A DNA stretch of 19,761 nt from an uncultured Clostridia bacterium (lineage in GTDB: Bacteria > Bacillota > Clostridia > Christensenellales > DTU072): positions 1 to 19,761 of the forward strand of contig CAKRAY010000015.1 of NCBI GenBank assembly GCA_934296355.1, given 5' to 3'. Position numbers and translations under genes: made by a program. Below are positions 1 to 7,164 of the stretch, one piece after another. The notes under the pieces were generated by a model. The model was not told the origin of the DNA and made no database searches. It saw nothing but the letters and a program-made list of their open reading frames with translations. Position 1 is the stretch's first letter. Each line of letters begins with the position of its first letter.

Positions 1-165
1 ATGGGTTATTCATTTATACAGGTTAAAACTGTTCAAATGGGGAAATATAAATCCTATGACGATACAAATCGGTTTTATATTTCTATCGGTTTTAAGGAGT
101 TTGAAGTATTTCCCACATTATGGGATAAATGGAATCCCTGCCAAATCTATGTGATGGGAATATGA
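1..165 (+). pseudogene. C-terminal fragment of an unrecognised gene, possibly frameshifted
   Basis: An open frame runs from the first base to a TGA at 163-165 (54 residues). It is rich in aromatic and charged residues and ends in CQIYVMGI. It begins with ATG at base 1, but no upstream sequence is available, so I cannot tell a true start from an internal methionine. The base composition is AT-rich and lacks the GCG/CGA-type codons common in the other genes here, which fits a foreign or decaying gene. Removing one G from the GGG run at 156-158 would extend the frame by 28 codons to a TGA at 242-244, giving a tail containing VELNIAYIAAWFSKEIRR. This is either a genuine frameshift or a chance open frame. 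I do not recognise the family and assign no function. Confidence 0.35.
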
Positions 166-196
166 CAAATTACAGTTTGTCGAACTGAATATAGCG

Positions 197-239
197 TACA
201 TAGCCGCTTGGTTTTCAAAAGAAATCAGGCGGCTATGTA
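197..239. repeat. Long imperfect hairpin after the left-edge gene fragment
   Basis: The arms TACATAGCCGC (197-207) and GCGGCTATGTA (229-239) are perfect 11-bp inverted repeats. Pairing can continue inward with G-U wobbles and one bulge (TTGGTTTTC against GAAATCAG) to an AAAA loop, so the whole stem could approach 20 bp. There is no T-run on either side, so it is not a textbook rho-independent terminator. It may be a tail-less terminator for the fragment at 1-165, or the edge of a mobile element. The hairpin is seen directly; its role is not known. Confidence 0.6.
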
Positions 240-424
240 TATGAATGGAATGGGAGTAACAACCATTTCACGTAAAAATAAATCCTTTGCGCGGTTTATT
301 AGAAGTCAATTCGATGAGGATACTCGGCATTTTGAAAATAATCGAGAATAGCAATGAATAGACAAATGCGTGTTATTTTACTAAATTAAACAAATATTTT
401 ATTGCGTTGACTAACTAACCGGCT

Positions 425-452
425 ATGACCAAACCGTCGTTTTGAGTATAAT
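425..452 (+). promoter_or_regulatory. Possible sigma-A promoter of a short transcript
   Basis: A perfect -10 hexamer TATAAT lies at 447-452, with ATGACC (425-430, 4 of 6 matches to TTGACA) 16 nt upstream. Transcription would begin near 459 and meet the terminator at 656-686. There is no good ribosome site and start codon in between. The -35 match is modest, and a better -35-like TTGACT at 407-412 is too far away for this -10. Confidence 0.4.
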
Positions 453-458
453 GTTTAT

Positions 459-686
459 ATAAGTCGATTGTCGTGTGGTTTTTGATTTATACAAAAACGG
501 CGTAAAAAAGTAGAAACGGTTGACCGAGGAGAGGGCTTCGCGGGACGGTTTTCACGCGCGAATACACTTTGGCGGGTGGCGGCAAGTATTGCGATTGCCA
601 TTACGACCATAAAGGATAAAATAAAAATATAATCGGTTATGTTACATTAGAAGAGTCCGTTTGCTTTTTGCAAGCGGATTTTTTTT
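459..686 (+). ncRNA. Candidate small non-coding RNA, about 230 nt
   Basis: The segment is bounded by a TATAAT promoter (start near 459) and a strong rho-independent terminator ending at 686. Inside, GTTTTTG (478-484) and CAAAAAC (492-498) form a perfect 7-bp stem with a 7-nt loop, and the middle is more GC-rich than its surroundings. No frame has a start codon with a Shine-Dalgarno. The longest open frames here are under 50 codons; one stretch (FSRANTLWRVAASIAIAITT) looks protein-like but has no usable start. I tested it by eye against the conserved cores I know for SRP RNA, tmRNA, RNase P RNA and the cyclic-di-GMP riboswitch and saw no match. It could also be a decayed gene that kept its terminator. 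Confidence 0.25.
656..686 (+). terminator. Rho-independent terminator
   Basis: The stem TCCGTTTGC (656-664) pairs with GCAAGCGGA (670-678), with one G-U pair and a TTTTT loop, and is followed directly by eight T residues (679-686). It points rightward, so it ends a transcript coming from the otherwise gene-free 459-655 interval. Confidence 0.8.
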
Positions 687-806
687 AGTTTGAATTTTCG
701 ATTAGTCGGAAGCGGTTGAAATTTAGTGAAAATCGTCGAATTAACGCAAGTTTTTGTTGTTTTTCTCATAAAACGAAATAAGCTATGTTTTCCGCCAAAA
801 TAGCAT

Positions 807-835
807 TTGAATTATTTTTGATAATATGATATTAT
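807..835 (+). promoter_or_regulatory. Extended -10 promoter of the repeat lipoprotein gene
   Basis: TTGAAT (807-812), a 17-nt spacer, then TATTAT (830-835) preceded by TGA, giving an extended -10 (TGn). Transcription would start near 842, about 40 nt before the ATG at 883. A Shine-Dalgarno AGGAAGG lies at 871-877. Confidence 0.6.
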
Positions 836-882
836 AAATTATATATACAATTTATAAAAAAATATCGAAAAGGAAGGGCTAA

Positions 883-3800
883 ATGAATTCTGAAATGACG
901 AAAAAACGATTACAAAGCATTTTATCGATGATTATTCTGTGTTTAATCGTCGTTTGCGGTTTGGCAAGTTGCGCCAAAAAACACACTCACGAATACGGCG
1001 AGTGGACGATTACCGCGGAAGCCGGTTGCGAAACCGACGGTACGAGAATCCGTTCTTGCACGGGTTGCGACGAAACCGAACAAGAAACAATCAAAGCCAC
1101 GGGACATACCTACGGCAATTTGATTGCGGAAGTTCCCGCGACGTGCTTAGCGGAGGGCGTGAAAGCGCACTACGAATGTTCGGCTTGTCAAAAGACATTC
1201 GATGAAAGCAAGACCGAAACGACCGACTTAGCGATAGCGAAATTAGACCACAACTACGGCAATTTGATTGCGGAAGTTCCCGCAACGTGCTTAGCGACCG
1301 GAGTAAAAGCGCACTACGAATGTTCGGCTTGCAAAAAGACTTTCGGCACGGATAAGACCGAAACGACCGACTTAGCGATAGCGAAATTAGACCACAACTA
1401 CGGCAATTTGATTGCGGAAGTACCCGCGACTTGCTTAGCGGAGGGCGTAAAAGCGCACTACGAATGTTCGGCTTGTCAAAAGACATTTGATGAAAGCAAG
1501 ACCGAAACGACCGACTTAGCGATAGCGAAAGCAGGCCACGCTTACGGCAATCTTATTGCGGAAGTACCCGCAACGTGCTTAGCGGAGGGCGTAAAAGCGC
1601 ACTACGAATGTTCGGTTTGTCAAAAGACATTTGATGAAAATAAAAACGAAACGACCGACTTAGCGATAGCGAAAGCAGACCACGCTTACGGCAATCTTAT
1701 TGCGGAAGTACCCGCGACTTGCTTAGCGGAGGGCGTAAAAGCGCACTACGAATGTTCGGTTTGTCAAAAGACATTCGATGAAAATAAGAACGAAACGAAC
1801 GACTTTGCGATAGAAAAAGGACACGCGTTGGTTTTAGTGAAAGGCAAGGAAGCGACTTGCGACGAGGATGGCGTTAAGGATGTGTTGCGTTGCGTCGCTT
1901 GCCGTAAACTTTTCGACGCCGACGGAGAAGAGGTTACCGATACGGTTATTCCAGCGCTCGGACACACTTTCGGCGATATTATTCCGGAGCAAGCCGCTAC
2001 CGCGAGCGAAAACGGAGTAAAAGAGCATAAAGATTGCGTCGTTTGCAAATTGCATTTCGACGTAGACGGCAACGAACTCGATTTTTTGGTTATTCCCGCG
2101 ACGGGACATATATACAGCGAGTGGATCGACGAAGTACCCGCGACTTGTACGGTCGACGGAACCAAAGGTCATTACTCATGCGAAGATTGCTCGCTCGTTT
2201 TCGATAAAGACTACAACGAGATTGCCGACCTTACGATAAAAGCCTCTCACGAATTAACGCACGTTAATCGTAAAGAACCTACTTGTACGGCGAGCGGTTA
2301 TATAGAACATAATTATTGCGAAAAGTGCGGCGCGGCGTTCGATGACGACGGACAAGCAATAGAAGACGTTACTTTGAGCGCGCTCGACCATGATTACGAC
2401 GAGTGGCAAGAAGGAAAGCCCGCTACTTGCTTAGAAGACGGCGTTGCAGGGCATAAAACTTGCTTGCGTTGCGGAAAGAACTTCGATGCCGAAGGAACGG
2501 AAACGCGCGTAGTAATACCCGCGAGCCATACTTTCACGACGAACCCGGAGATTTCCGCGACTTGTACGACCGACGGTATGCAAGCGTATAAGCATTGCTC
2601 GGTATGCGGCAAGGATTACGATATGTTCGACGAAGAGATTTCCGATATTAACAGCCTCGTTATTTCGTCCGGCGGACACAATTACGACGATTGGATAGCG
2701 GGAGTTCCCGCAAGTTGTAGCGAAGCGGGAATTATAGGACATTACCATTGCTTGATATGTAACAATAATTACGACGAAAACGGCGATTTACTTTCCGAAG
2801 TAGCGATTGCTCCGCTTCAACACGTTTATACCACCGAAGAGATTATTCCCGAAGTTCCCGCCAAGTGTACGGTAGACGGAATTGTCGCTCACTTCGAGTG
2901 TGAAAACTGCGGTAAATACTTCGACCAAAGCGGCGTCGTTATCGACGAATGGGTTATAGAAAAGACTCGTCATACTTACGGTTCTTGGGAGTCGGGTACT
3001 TCGGCGACTTGTACCGAACCCGGTAGAAGAGGCCACGCAAAGTGCGGAGTTTGCTCGGAGCCGTTCGATACGATCGATTATACCAAAACTCTCACCGAGG
3101 AAGAATTGATTATCCCCGCGGGACACCATTACGAACATTACGAAAGAACCGCTCCCACTTGCGAGAACGAAGGATTTGAGGAATATTATTTTTGTTACAA
3201 GTGTAACGGCTATTTTGACGCAGACAAAAACAAAACGACCCGGGACGCTGTGATTATACCGGTGACCGGACACGACTACGGAACGCTTATAGAAGGTTAC
3301 GAAGCGACCGAAACGGAAAGAGGAACTATCTCTCACTATCAATGCGCGAATTGCGGAGAATACTTCGATTCGGATAAATACCCTGTCTCTACTATATACA
3401 TACCCGAGTCAGGACACTCGTTCGAGACTTGGGTAAACGAACAAGAACCCGATTGTACTACCGACGGAACGAAAGGGTACTTCCGTTGTACCCACTGCGA
3501 GAAATACTTCGACAGAGATTATAACGAGATTACCGACGGATTGACCGTTCTCGCTCGTCACCACTTAGGCGAACTCGTTCCCGCGCACGAAGGAAAATGT
3601 TACGACGACGACGTTCTTATTTCGCATTATCAATGCGCGCTTTGCGGAAAATACTTCGACGAAAATATGAACGAACTGGAATATAACGACATATTCGTTC
3701 AAGCAAGTCGTCATAACTATGTATGTACCGATAAAGGCGACGAATCTTATCATCAAGCGCGTTGTTTGGATTGCGACGAGGAAACGCAAGAAATTCACGA

Positions 3801-6372
3801 ATTCGACTACGAGTTCAAAAAAGAGGGAATATCCGATTTCAAAAAAGGTACTTGCAGTTTTTGCGGATACGAAACGGATTGGCTAAGATACGAGCGGATA
3901 AAGACTATCGAAACGGTATATAGTTACTTCTACGGCGAGTTCAGGCACGACACGATTCTCAAAATAGTTTACGTAGACGGAAACGAAATAATGTGTATGC
4001 CGCAACAAGTCATGAGCGAAGCCGAATCGACAAGACTATATCAAACGCTCGAAAGAGCGACAAACTCGAACGAAACGATTACCGAAACGTTTACCGTAAT
4101 GGAAGACGATTACGAGGGTACCGTAACGATTACTTTCCGTAAAGCGGAAACGTACGGCTTGTTCACGAAAAACAAGTATTATCAAAAAGGTCAACTGACC
4201 GATTTAAGCCAAGTGCAATTATTATACGATAAGAATTACGCTCGCGAAATGCGCGAAGAATATAACGTATATTCGGGAGAGATTGTCGACAACGGCGGAT
4301 TTGACCCCGACTTCGACTTTGTCTCGAACAACGTTACGGAAAAGACCTTTATAATTAAATATAAGGTAGACGGCGTTATCTACGACGTGGAAGTAACGCT
4401 TGTAGACGACGTGAGAGTCCAAACTATCGAAGGCGGAGAACATTGGATGGTAAAAGACGGTTCGCCCGTTTCTTTGCGCGTGGAATATACCGACGGTTCG
4501 GTCAGATATTACGAAGTTACCGACGATATTATTGTAGACGGTTCGTTCGACCCCTCGGTTGTCGGACTTCATGTGTTCACCGTGAGCATCGGCGGCGTGG
4601 AAAGAACGTTGTCGGTTGGAGTAAACGATCCGAAACGAATACTTAATATAGGTTTAGTATCGGAAACCGTTAATATAGGAAATAGTTTATATCTTATAAT
4701 TTGGTACGCAGACGGCACTTCTGCGCACTACGAAGTTACTCCCGATATGATCGAAGGCGAATATGATAATACTACCGTCGGCGCGTACCCGATTACGATT
4801 TACTATAAGGGTAGATTCTACAGCTGTAACGTTAGGGTGACCGATCCGCGCGACGAAAGAGTCTACGCGATTTCCTTGCCGCAACCCGGTATAACCGTTT
4901 GGGACGTCGACGCCGACGGAAACGTCGTGCCGAACCTCGAAAACTTGTATATTATCGTGAGTAGAAACGACGGAAGCATTTCTTATATGCAAGTTACCGA
5001 AGATATGATTACGTACAGCGCGCTTGCTGCAAAGGAAGCGTTTACAAACGGCGGATTCTTCGAAGTAATCGTCAGTTATTACGGAAAGTCCGAAAAAATG
5101 ACCGTCGCGCCGAGAAGAATATCCGAACTGACCATAAGCGGTTTTAACTTTTATCAAAAGAGCAATCTTGCTTACGGTAGCACTTCTACGTTCTATGCGC
5201 CCGACGGCGATTTAAGCGACTATTACGTTCGAGTAGAAACGAACGACGGTTGCTATTTGATTTCGCTCGCAAAAGAGTTGCTCTATTGCTTGGAAAACGG
5301 TGGCGGTAGCGCTATACCATTCGATTTTGAAAGCGCGGAAAGCGGAAAAAGATATGAAGTCGTTCTTAAATACGCCGGCGAAGTAAGTAACCCCGCGGAT
5401 TTATTGATTTACGCCGAAAGCGACGTGGAGTATTCTTATTCGATGTACGACAGTAACGTTTCGGTTACCGTCGGCACGAGAGAAGAAGTTTTAGAGCAAC
5501 TAAAAAGAGTTAGAATCTCGCTCAACAGACATGTTTGCGGATATACGGACTGGTTGAAATCGTGCTATTTCGAAGAATTGGTAGTCGCGCCTAATCAAGA
5601 TATCGACTTTTCTAAACCCGGACAAATATGTTTGAAAGTATCTTATATGGGCGTGGTAAGCGAATTCGAGATTGTCTTGGCGCCCGACGTCGAAGGCGTT
5701 AATAAAACTTCCTATGCGTTCAACGAAAACACAATTGATTTATACGAGAACGGATACTTCAAAAACGACCGTAATTGGGGAGAATACACCCTTGTATCTA
5801 ACGAACCCGTAATATACGAATTATCCTACTTCGGTTGGACGTACAAAGAGTTTATTACGGTAAGCGGCGACTCCGCGTACTATTTCAATGCGAGTATGCT
5901 CGAAGAAAATCTCGAAGAATACACTCTGTTTACCGAAGACGGCGTTAACGTCGCTAAGGTATACACCAAAAACGGATTGTCGTTTGCCGACATATATAGC
6001 GCGGAAGGTTATTATAGACGGACGGTTTCAGTGAAGTTTACCTTAGACGGAAAATACGTTTATGCGCTTGGTATAAAATACTTAATCGGCGAAGATAACT
6101 TACTGGAAATTGCCGTTGAAGGCAACGTGGTATATCGTTACGAGCAAGAAAACGACGGTATGATAACGAGAGGAACGTTGAACGATAACGGTAAGTTCTA
6201 TGTCTCGGTTGCAGGTATCACGGAAGAAGGCGTAGAAGCGGAATACGTAGTATTCGTTTACGATTGGAGGGAGGAAGACGGCGTTATAAAGATATACGAC
6301 AACGGAGGATTTGCTATTGCCGGCACAATAGTCGACGGATACTTTATATTCGACGAATCCGAATACGCATAA
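883..6372 (+). CDS. Giant surface lipoprotein with about 20 H/C-CxxC modules and Ig-like domains
   Basis: The protein has 1829 residues and an N-terminal signal sequence ending in a lipobox (LASC, lipidated Cys30), so it should be anchored to the outer face of the membrane. ATG 883 is preferred because AGGAAGG (871-877) sits just upstream; Met5 is an alternative. Residues 36-1001 are about twenty 40-52-residue modules of the form HxYxxW...PATCxxxGxxxHYxCxxCxxxFD...xIPAxGH. The conserved His and three Cys suggest a small zinc-ribbon-like fold or a paired-Cys surface repeat; metal binding is inferred. Residues from about 1150 to 1640 form consecutive beta-sandwich domains with Big_3-like signatures (VEYTDGSVRYYEVT, IIVDGSFDPSVVGLHVFTVS), starting near 1177, 1250, 1323 and 1409. 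The last about 190 residues are beta-rich and unrecognised. There is no enzyme motif. A role in adhesion or as a stalk is plausible. It is monocistronic: own promoter upstream, hairpins and a terminator downstream. Confidence 0.85.
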   Translation: MNSEMTKKRLQSILSMIILCLIVVCGLASCAKKHTHEYGEWTITAEAGCETDGTRIRSCTGCDETEQETIKATGHTYGNLIAEVPATCLAEGVKAHYECSACQKTFDESKTETTDLAIAKLDHNYGNLIAEVPATCLATGVKAHYECSACKKTFGTDKTETTDLAIAKLDHNYGNLIAEVPATCLAEGVKAHYECSACQKTFDESKTETTDLAIAKAGHAYGNLIAEVPATCLAEGVKAHYECSVCQKTFDENKNETTDLAIAKADHAYGNLIAEVPATCLAEGVKAHYECSVCQKTFDENKNETNDFAIEKGHALVLVKGKEATCDEDGVKDVLRCVACRKLFDADGEEVTDTVIPALGHTFGDIIPEQAATASENGVKEHKDCVVCKLHFDVDGNELDFLVIPATGHIYSEWIDEVPATCTVDGTKGHYSCEDCSLVFDKDYNEIADLTIKASHELTHVNRKEPTCTASGYIEHNYCEKCGAAFDDDGQAIEDVTLSALDHDYDEWQEGKPATCLEDGVAGHKTCLRCGKNFDAEGTETRVVIPASHTFTTNPEISATCTTDGMQAYKHCSVCGKDYDMFDEEISDINSLVISSGGHNYDDWIAGVPASCSEAGIIGHYHCLICNNNYDENGDLLSEVAIAPLQHVYTTEEIIPEVPAKCTVDGIVAHFECENCGKYFDQSGVVIDEWVIEKTRHTYGSWESGTSATCTEPGRRGHAKCGVCSEPFDTIDYTKTLTEEELIIPAGHHYEHYERTAPTCENEGFEEYYFCYKCNGYFDADKNKTTRDAVIIPVTGHDYGTLIEGYEATETERGTISHYQCANCGEYFDSDKYPVSTIYIPESGHSFETWVNEQEPDCTTDGTKGYFRCTHCEKYFDRDYNEITDGLTVLARHHLGELVPAHEGKCYDDDVLISHYQCALCGKYFDENMNELEYNDIFVQASRHNYVCTDKGDESYHQARCLDCDEETQEIHEFDYEFKKEGISDFKKGTCSFCGYETDWLRYERIKTIETVYSYFYGEFRHDTILKIVYVDGNEIMCMPQQVMSEAESTRLYQTLERATNSNETITETFTVMEDDYEGTVTITFRKAETYGLFTKNKYYQKGQLTDLSQVQLLYDKNYAREMREEYNVYSGEIVDNGGFDPDFDFVSNNVTEKTFIIKYKVDGVIYDVEVTLVDDVRVQTIEGGEHWMVKDGSPVSLRVEYTDGSVRYYEVTDDIIVDGSFDPSVVGLHVFTVSIGGVERTLSVGVNDPKRILNIGLVSETVNIGNSLYLIIWYADGTSAHYEVTPDMIEGEYDNTTVGAYPITIYYKGRFYSCNVRVTDPRDERVYAISLPQPGITVWDVDADGNVVPNLENLYIIVSRNDGSISYMQVTEDMITYSALAAKEAFTNGGFFEVIVSYYGKSEKMTVAPRRISELTISGFNFYQKSNLAYGSTSTFYAPDGDLSDYYVRVETNDGCYLISLAKELLYCLENGGGSAIPFDFESAESGKRYEVVLKYAGEVSNPADLLIYAESDVEYSYSMYDSNVSVTVGTREEVLEQLKRVRISLNRHVCGYTDWLKSCYFEELVVAPNQDIDFSKPGQICLKVSYMGVVSEFEIVLAPDVEGVNKTSYAFNENTIDLYENGYFKNDRNWGEYTLVSNEPVIYELSYFGWTYKEFITVSGDSAYYFNASMLEENLEEYTLFTEDGVNVAKVYTKNGLSFADIYSAEGYYRRTVSVKFTLDGKYVYALGIKYLIGEDNLLEIAVEGNVVYRYEQENDGMITRGTLNDNGKFYVSVAGITEEGVEAEYVVFVYDWREEDGVIKIYDNGGFAIAGTIVDGYFIFDESEYA
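988..3885 (+). repeat. Coding array of about 20 His-Cys-CxxC modules
   Basis: Modules begin at successive His residues. The first (988) is short and lacks the YFD-x-DG-x-E extension; modules 2-6 are nearly identical 48-mers; modules 7 onward diverge in sequence but keep the spacing His, about 12 residues, Cys, about 10 residues, CxxC, then an aromatic-Asp motif and an IPAxGH linker. Two modules (1963-2106 and 3271-3414) have lost the first Cys. The last (to about 3885) is degenerate and contains two CxxC pairs (CLDC, CSFC). Similar HxYxxW...ATC...CxxC repeats are, as far as I recall, common in Clostridia surface proteins; here the array is unusually long. Confidence 0.85.
1105..1821 (+). repeat. 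Five near-identical 144-bp tandem repeats
   Basis: Units start at 1105, 1249, 1393, 1537 and 1681; the last is 3 nt shorter because it ends EKG rather than AKxD. Blocks such as NLIAEVPATCLA and AHYECS are conserved at both protein and DNA level. Variants are mosaic: units 1 and 3 share FDESKTETT, units 4 and 5 share FDENKNET, and unit 2 has a private KKTFGTDKTE segment. Silent differences (gttcccgc or gtacccgc; acgtgc or acttgc) do not follow the same grouping. This indicates recent duplication plus exchange between copies. Confidence 0.9.
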
Positions 6373-6379
6373 GCAAATA

Positions 6380-6400
6380 GGGCAACGTCACACGTTGCCC
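6380..6400. repeat. Perfect 9-bp hairpin directly after the lipoprotein stop
   Basis: GGGCAACGT (6380-6388) and ACGTTGCCC (6392-6400) form a perfect stem with the loop CAC, 8 nt after the TAA at 6370-6372. No T-run follows, so it probably acts as a 3' mRNA-end stabiliser or is simply part of the repeat family that continues downstream. Confidence 0.7.
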
Positions 6401-6575
6401 CTTGCGATTGGTACCGTTATCTTAACGGCTTCCTTATTAGTCGGTACCAAGGGGGAAACAAATGGAATTACACAAAGAAAGAGGTCGCGATAACGACCTC
6501 TTTTGACTGTAATGCAATGCCCCCTTGCGACTGGTACCGGCAACGTACGCGCGTTGCCCCTTGCGACGGGCACCG
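6395..6575. repeat. Three direct and one partial inverted copy of a 19-bp intergenic repeat
   Basis: Core copies are CCCCTTGCGATTGGTACCG (6398-6416), CCCCTTGCGACTGGTACCG (6521-6539) and CCCCTTGCGACGGGCACCG (6557-6575). A partial inverted copy, CGGTACCAAGGGGG, lies at 6442-6455 and can pair with the first. Each direct copy is tied to a GCAACG/CGTTGC stem (6380-6400; GGCAACG 6539-6545 with CGTTGCC 6552-6558). The cluster accounts for most of the 333-nt gap 6373-6705. On the opposite strand it would translate as VPVARG-type peptides, which I recall as frequent spurious predictions in related genomes, so it is probably a dispersed repeat family. Confidence 0.7.
6478..6504 (+). terminator. Rho-independent terminator downstream of the repeat lipoprotein
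   Basis: AAAGAGGTCG (6478-6487) pairs with CGACCTCTTT (6494-6503), with a CGATAA loop and a TTTT end. The run of A on the 5' side and T on the 3' side makes it potentially usable from both directions. It lies about 105 nt after the stop codon of the lipoprotein gene. Confidence 0.75.
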
Positions 6576-6600
6576 TTTTTGTTGCCTTTTTTTTTACCGA

Positions 6601-6629
6601 TTGCAATAATTTTTTATATGTGGTATAAT
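6601..6629 (+). promoter_or_regulatory. Strong extended -10 promoter of the small membrane protein
   Basis: TTGCAA (6601-6606), a 17-nt spacer and a perfect TATAAT (6624-6629) preceded by TGG, an extended -10. Transcription would begin near 6636, leaving a leader of about 70 nt that contains a perfect 7-bp hairpin (GCTTTTG 6665-6671, CAAAAGC 6676-6682). Confidence 0.7.
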
Positions 6630-6705
6630 GCATAAAAGATAAGTAGGACGCGGCGCGTTTGTATGCTTTTGTTTTCAAAAGCGTAATGAGACAGTTGTAA
6701 GAAAT

Positions 6706-7125
6706 ATGAAAAAAAAGATAACGTTAAAATCTATTGTCATAATCCTATTGCGAATTATAGAGTACGGGGTTCGACTTGTTTTGATTGCCCTTGTTTGTTT
6801 GCACGGTCAATATTATAACGTTATCTGTGCGGTCGCGGGAGAAACCGTAGGTAGCGAGTACCTTTTGTTGAAGAAAGAATTGTTTCAAATTACTTCCGGT
6901 AGCAATTTTATTTTCGAAGCGATTATGTTCGGCGTGTGTATGTTCTCGACTACGAGCATAAGATTCGTTTTAAGCCGTTGCGTTCCTAAGAGTTCGAACA
7001 AAATTATTGTTTCCGACAAAGTAGTCGAATCGAAAAAGCGATATTTTGCCAAGGAACGTAAAGAATATAAAAAACATTGTTTCGTAATTCCCGTTTTAGA
7101 AATAGTTCCCGCATTTTTGAATTGA
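6706..7125 (+). CDS. Small two-helix membrane protein, function unknown
   Basis: A 139-residue protein. A hydrophobic segment follows a basic N-terminus (about residues 9-33, rich in Ile/Leu/Val, interrupted by Arg16, Glu19 and Arg23), and a second spans about 68-90 (FIFEAIMFGVCMFSTTSIRFVL). The region from about 91 to 125 is strongly basic (SKKRYFAKERKEYKKH), which by the positive-inside rule probably faces the cytoplasm. I recognise no family or catalytic motif. The start is ATG 6706; the Shine-Dalgarno is weak (TAAGAA around 6698-6703), but the well-formed promoter at 6601-6629 points straight at this gene. Spacing to the next gene is about 220 nt with no clear terminator, so read-through into the giant gene is possible. 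Confidence 0.65.
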   Translation: MKKKITLKSIVIILLRIIEYGVRLVLIALVCLHGQYYNVICAVAGETVGSEYLLLKKELFQITSGSNFIFEAIMFGVCMFSTTSIRFVLSRCVPKSSNKIIVSDKVVESKKRYFAKERKEYKKHCFVIPVLEIVPAFLN

Positions 7126-7164
7126 TTTTCTTTTAGTTCTTAGTAGAAATTAAGTTTTTAGCGA

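Larger units (their letters stand above)
166..882. other. 717-nt intergenic stretch, AT-rich
   Basis: No convincing protein gene is visible. From left to right it holds the hairpin at 197-239, a very AT-rich stretch (about 350-470), a promoter-like element (425-452), a more GC-rich block with small stems (about 475-640), a T-tailed terminator (656-686), and the promoter and Shine-Dalgarno of the large lipoprotein gene (807-878). Short open frames in 235-351 and 485-610 have no supported start and are not called. Confidence 0.6.

Noticed and set aside
235..351. 38-codon open frame starting ATG TAT ATG AAT
   Set aside because: Its start lies in the arm of the 197-239 hairpin with no properly spaced Shine-Dalgarno, and the product resembles nothing I recognise.
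485..610. Short open frame containing FSRANTLWRVAASIAIAITT
   Set aside because: No ATG, GTG or TTG start in frame and no ribosome site; more likely part of a non-coding transcript or decayed DNA.
1091..1486. Minus-strand open frame opposite the 144-bp repeats
   Set aside because: It is open only because the 144-bp unit is a multiple of three and stop-free on the opposite strand; no start signal and wholly inside a convincing gene.
1105..1821. CRISPR array
   Set aside because: The repeats are contiguous, 144 bp long, coding and in frame, with no unique spacers and no cas genes nearby.
6388..6678. Minus-strand 96-residue open frame rich in VPVARG peptides
   Set aside because: It is the translation of the intergenic repeat cluster and hairpins; it has no ribosome site, overlaps a + strand promoter and terminator, and its peptide repeats follow the DNA repeat.
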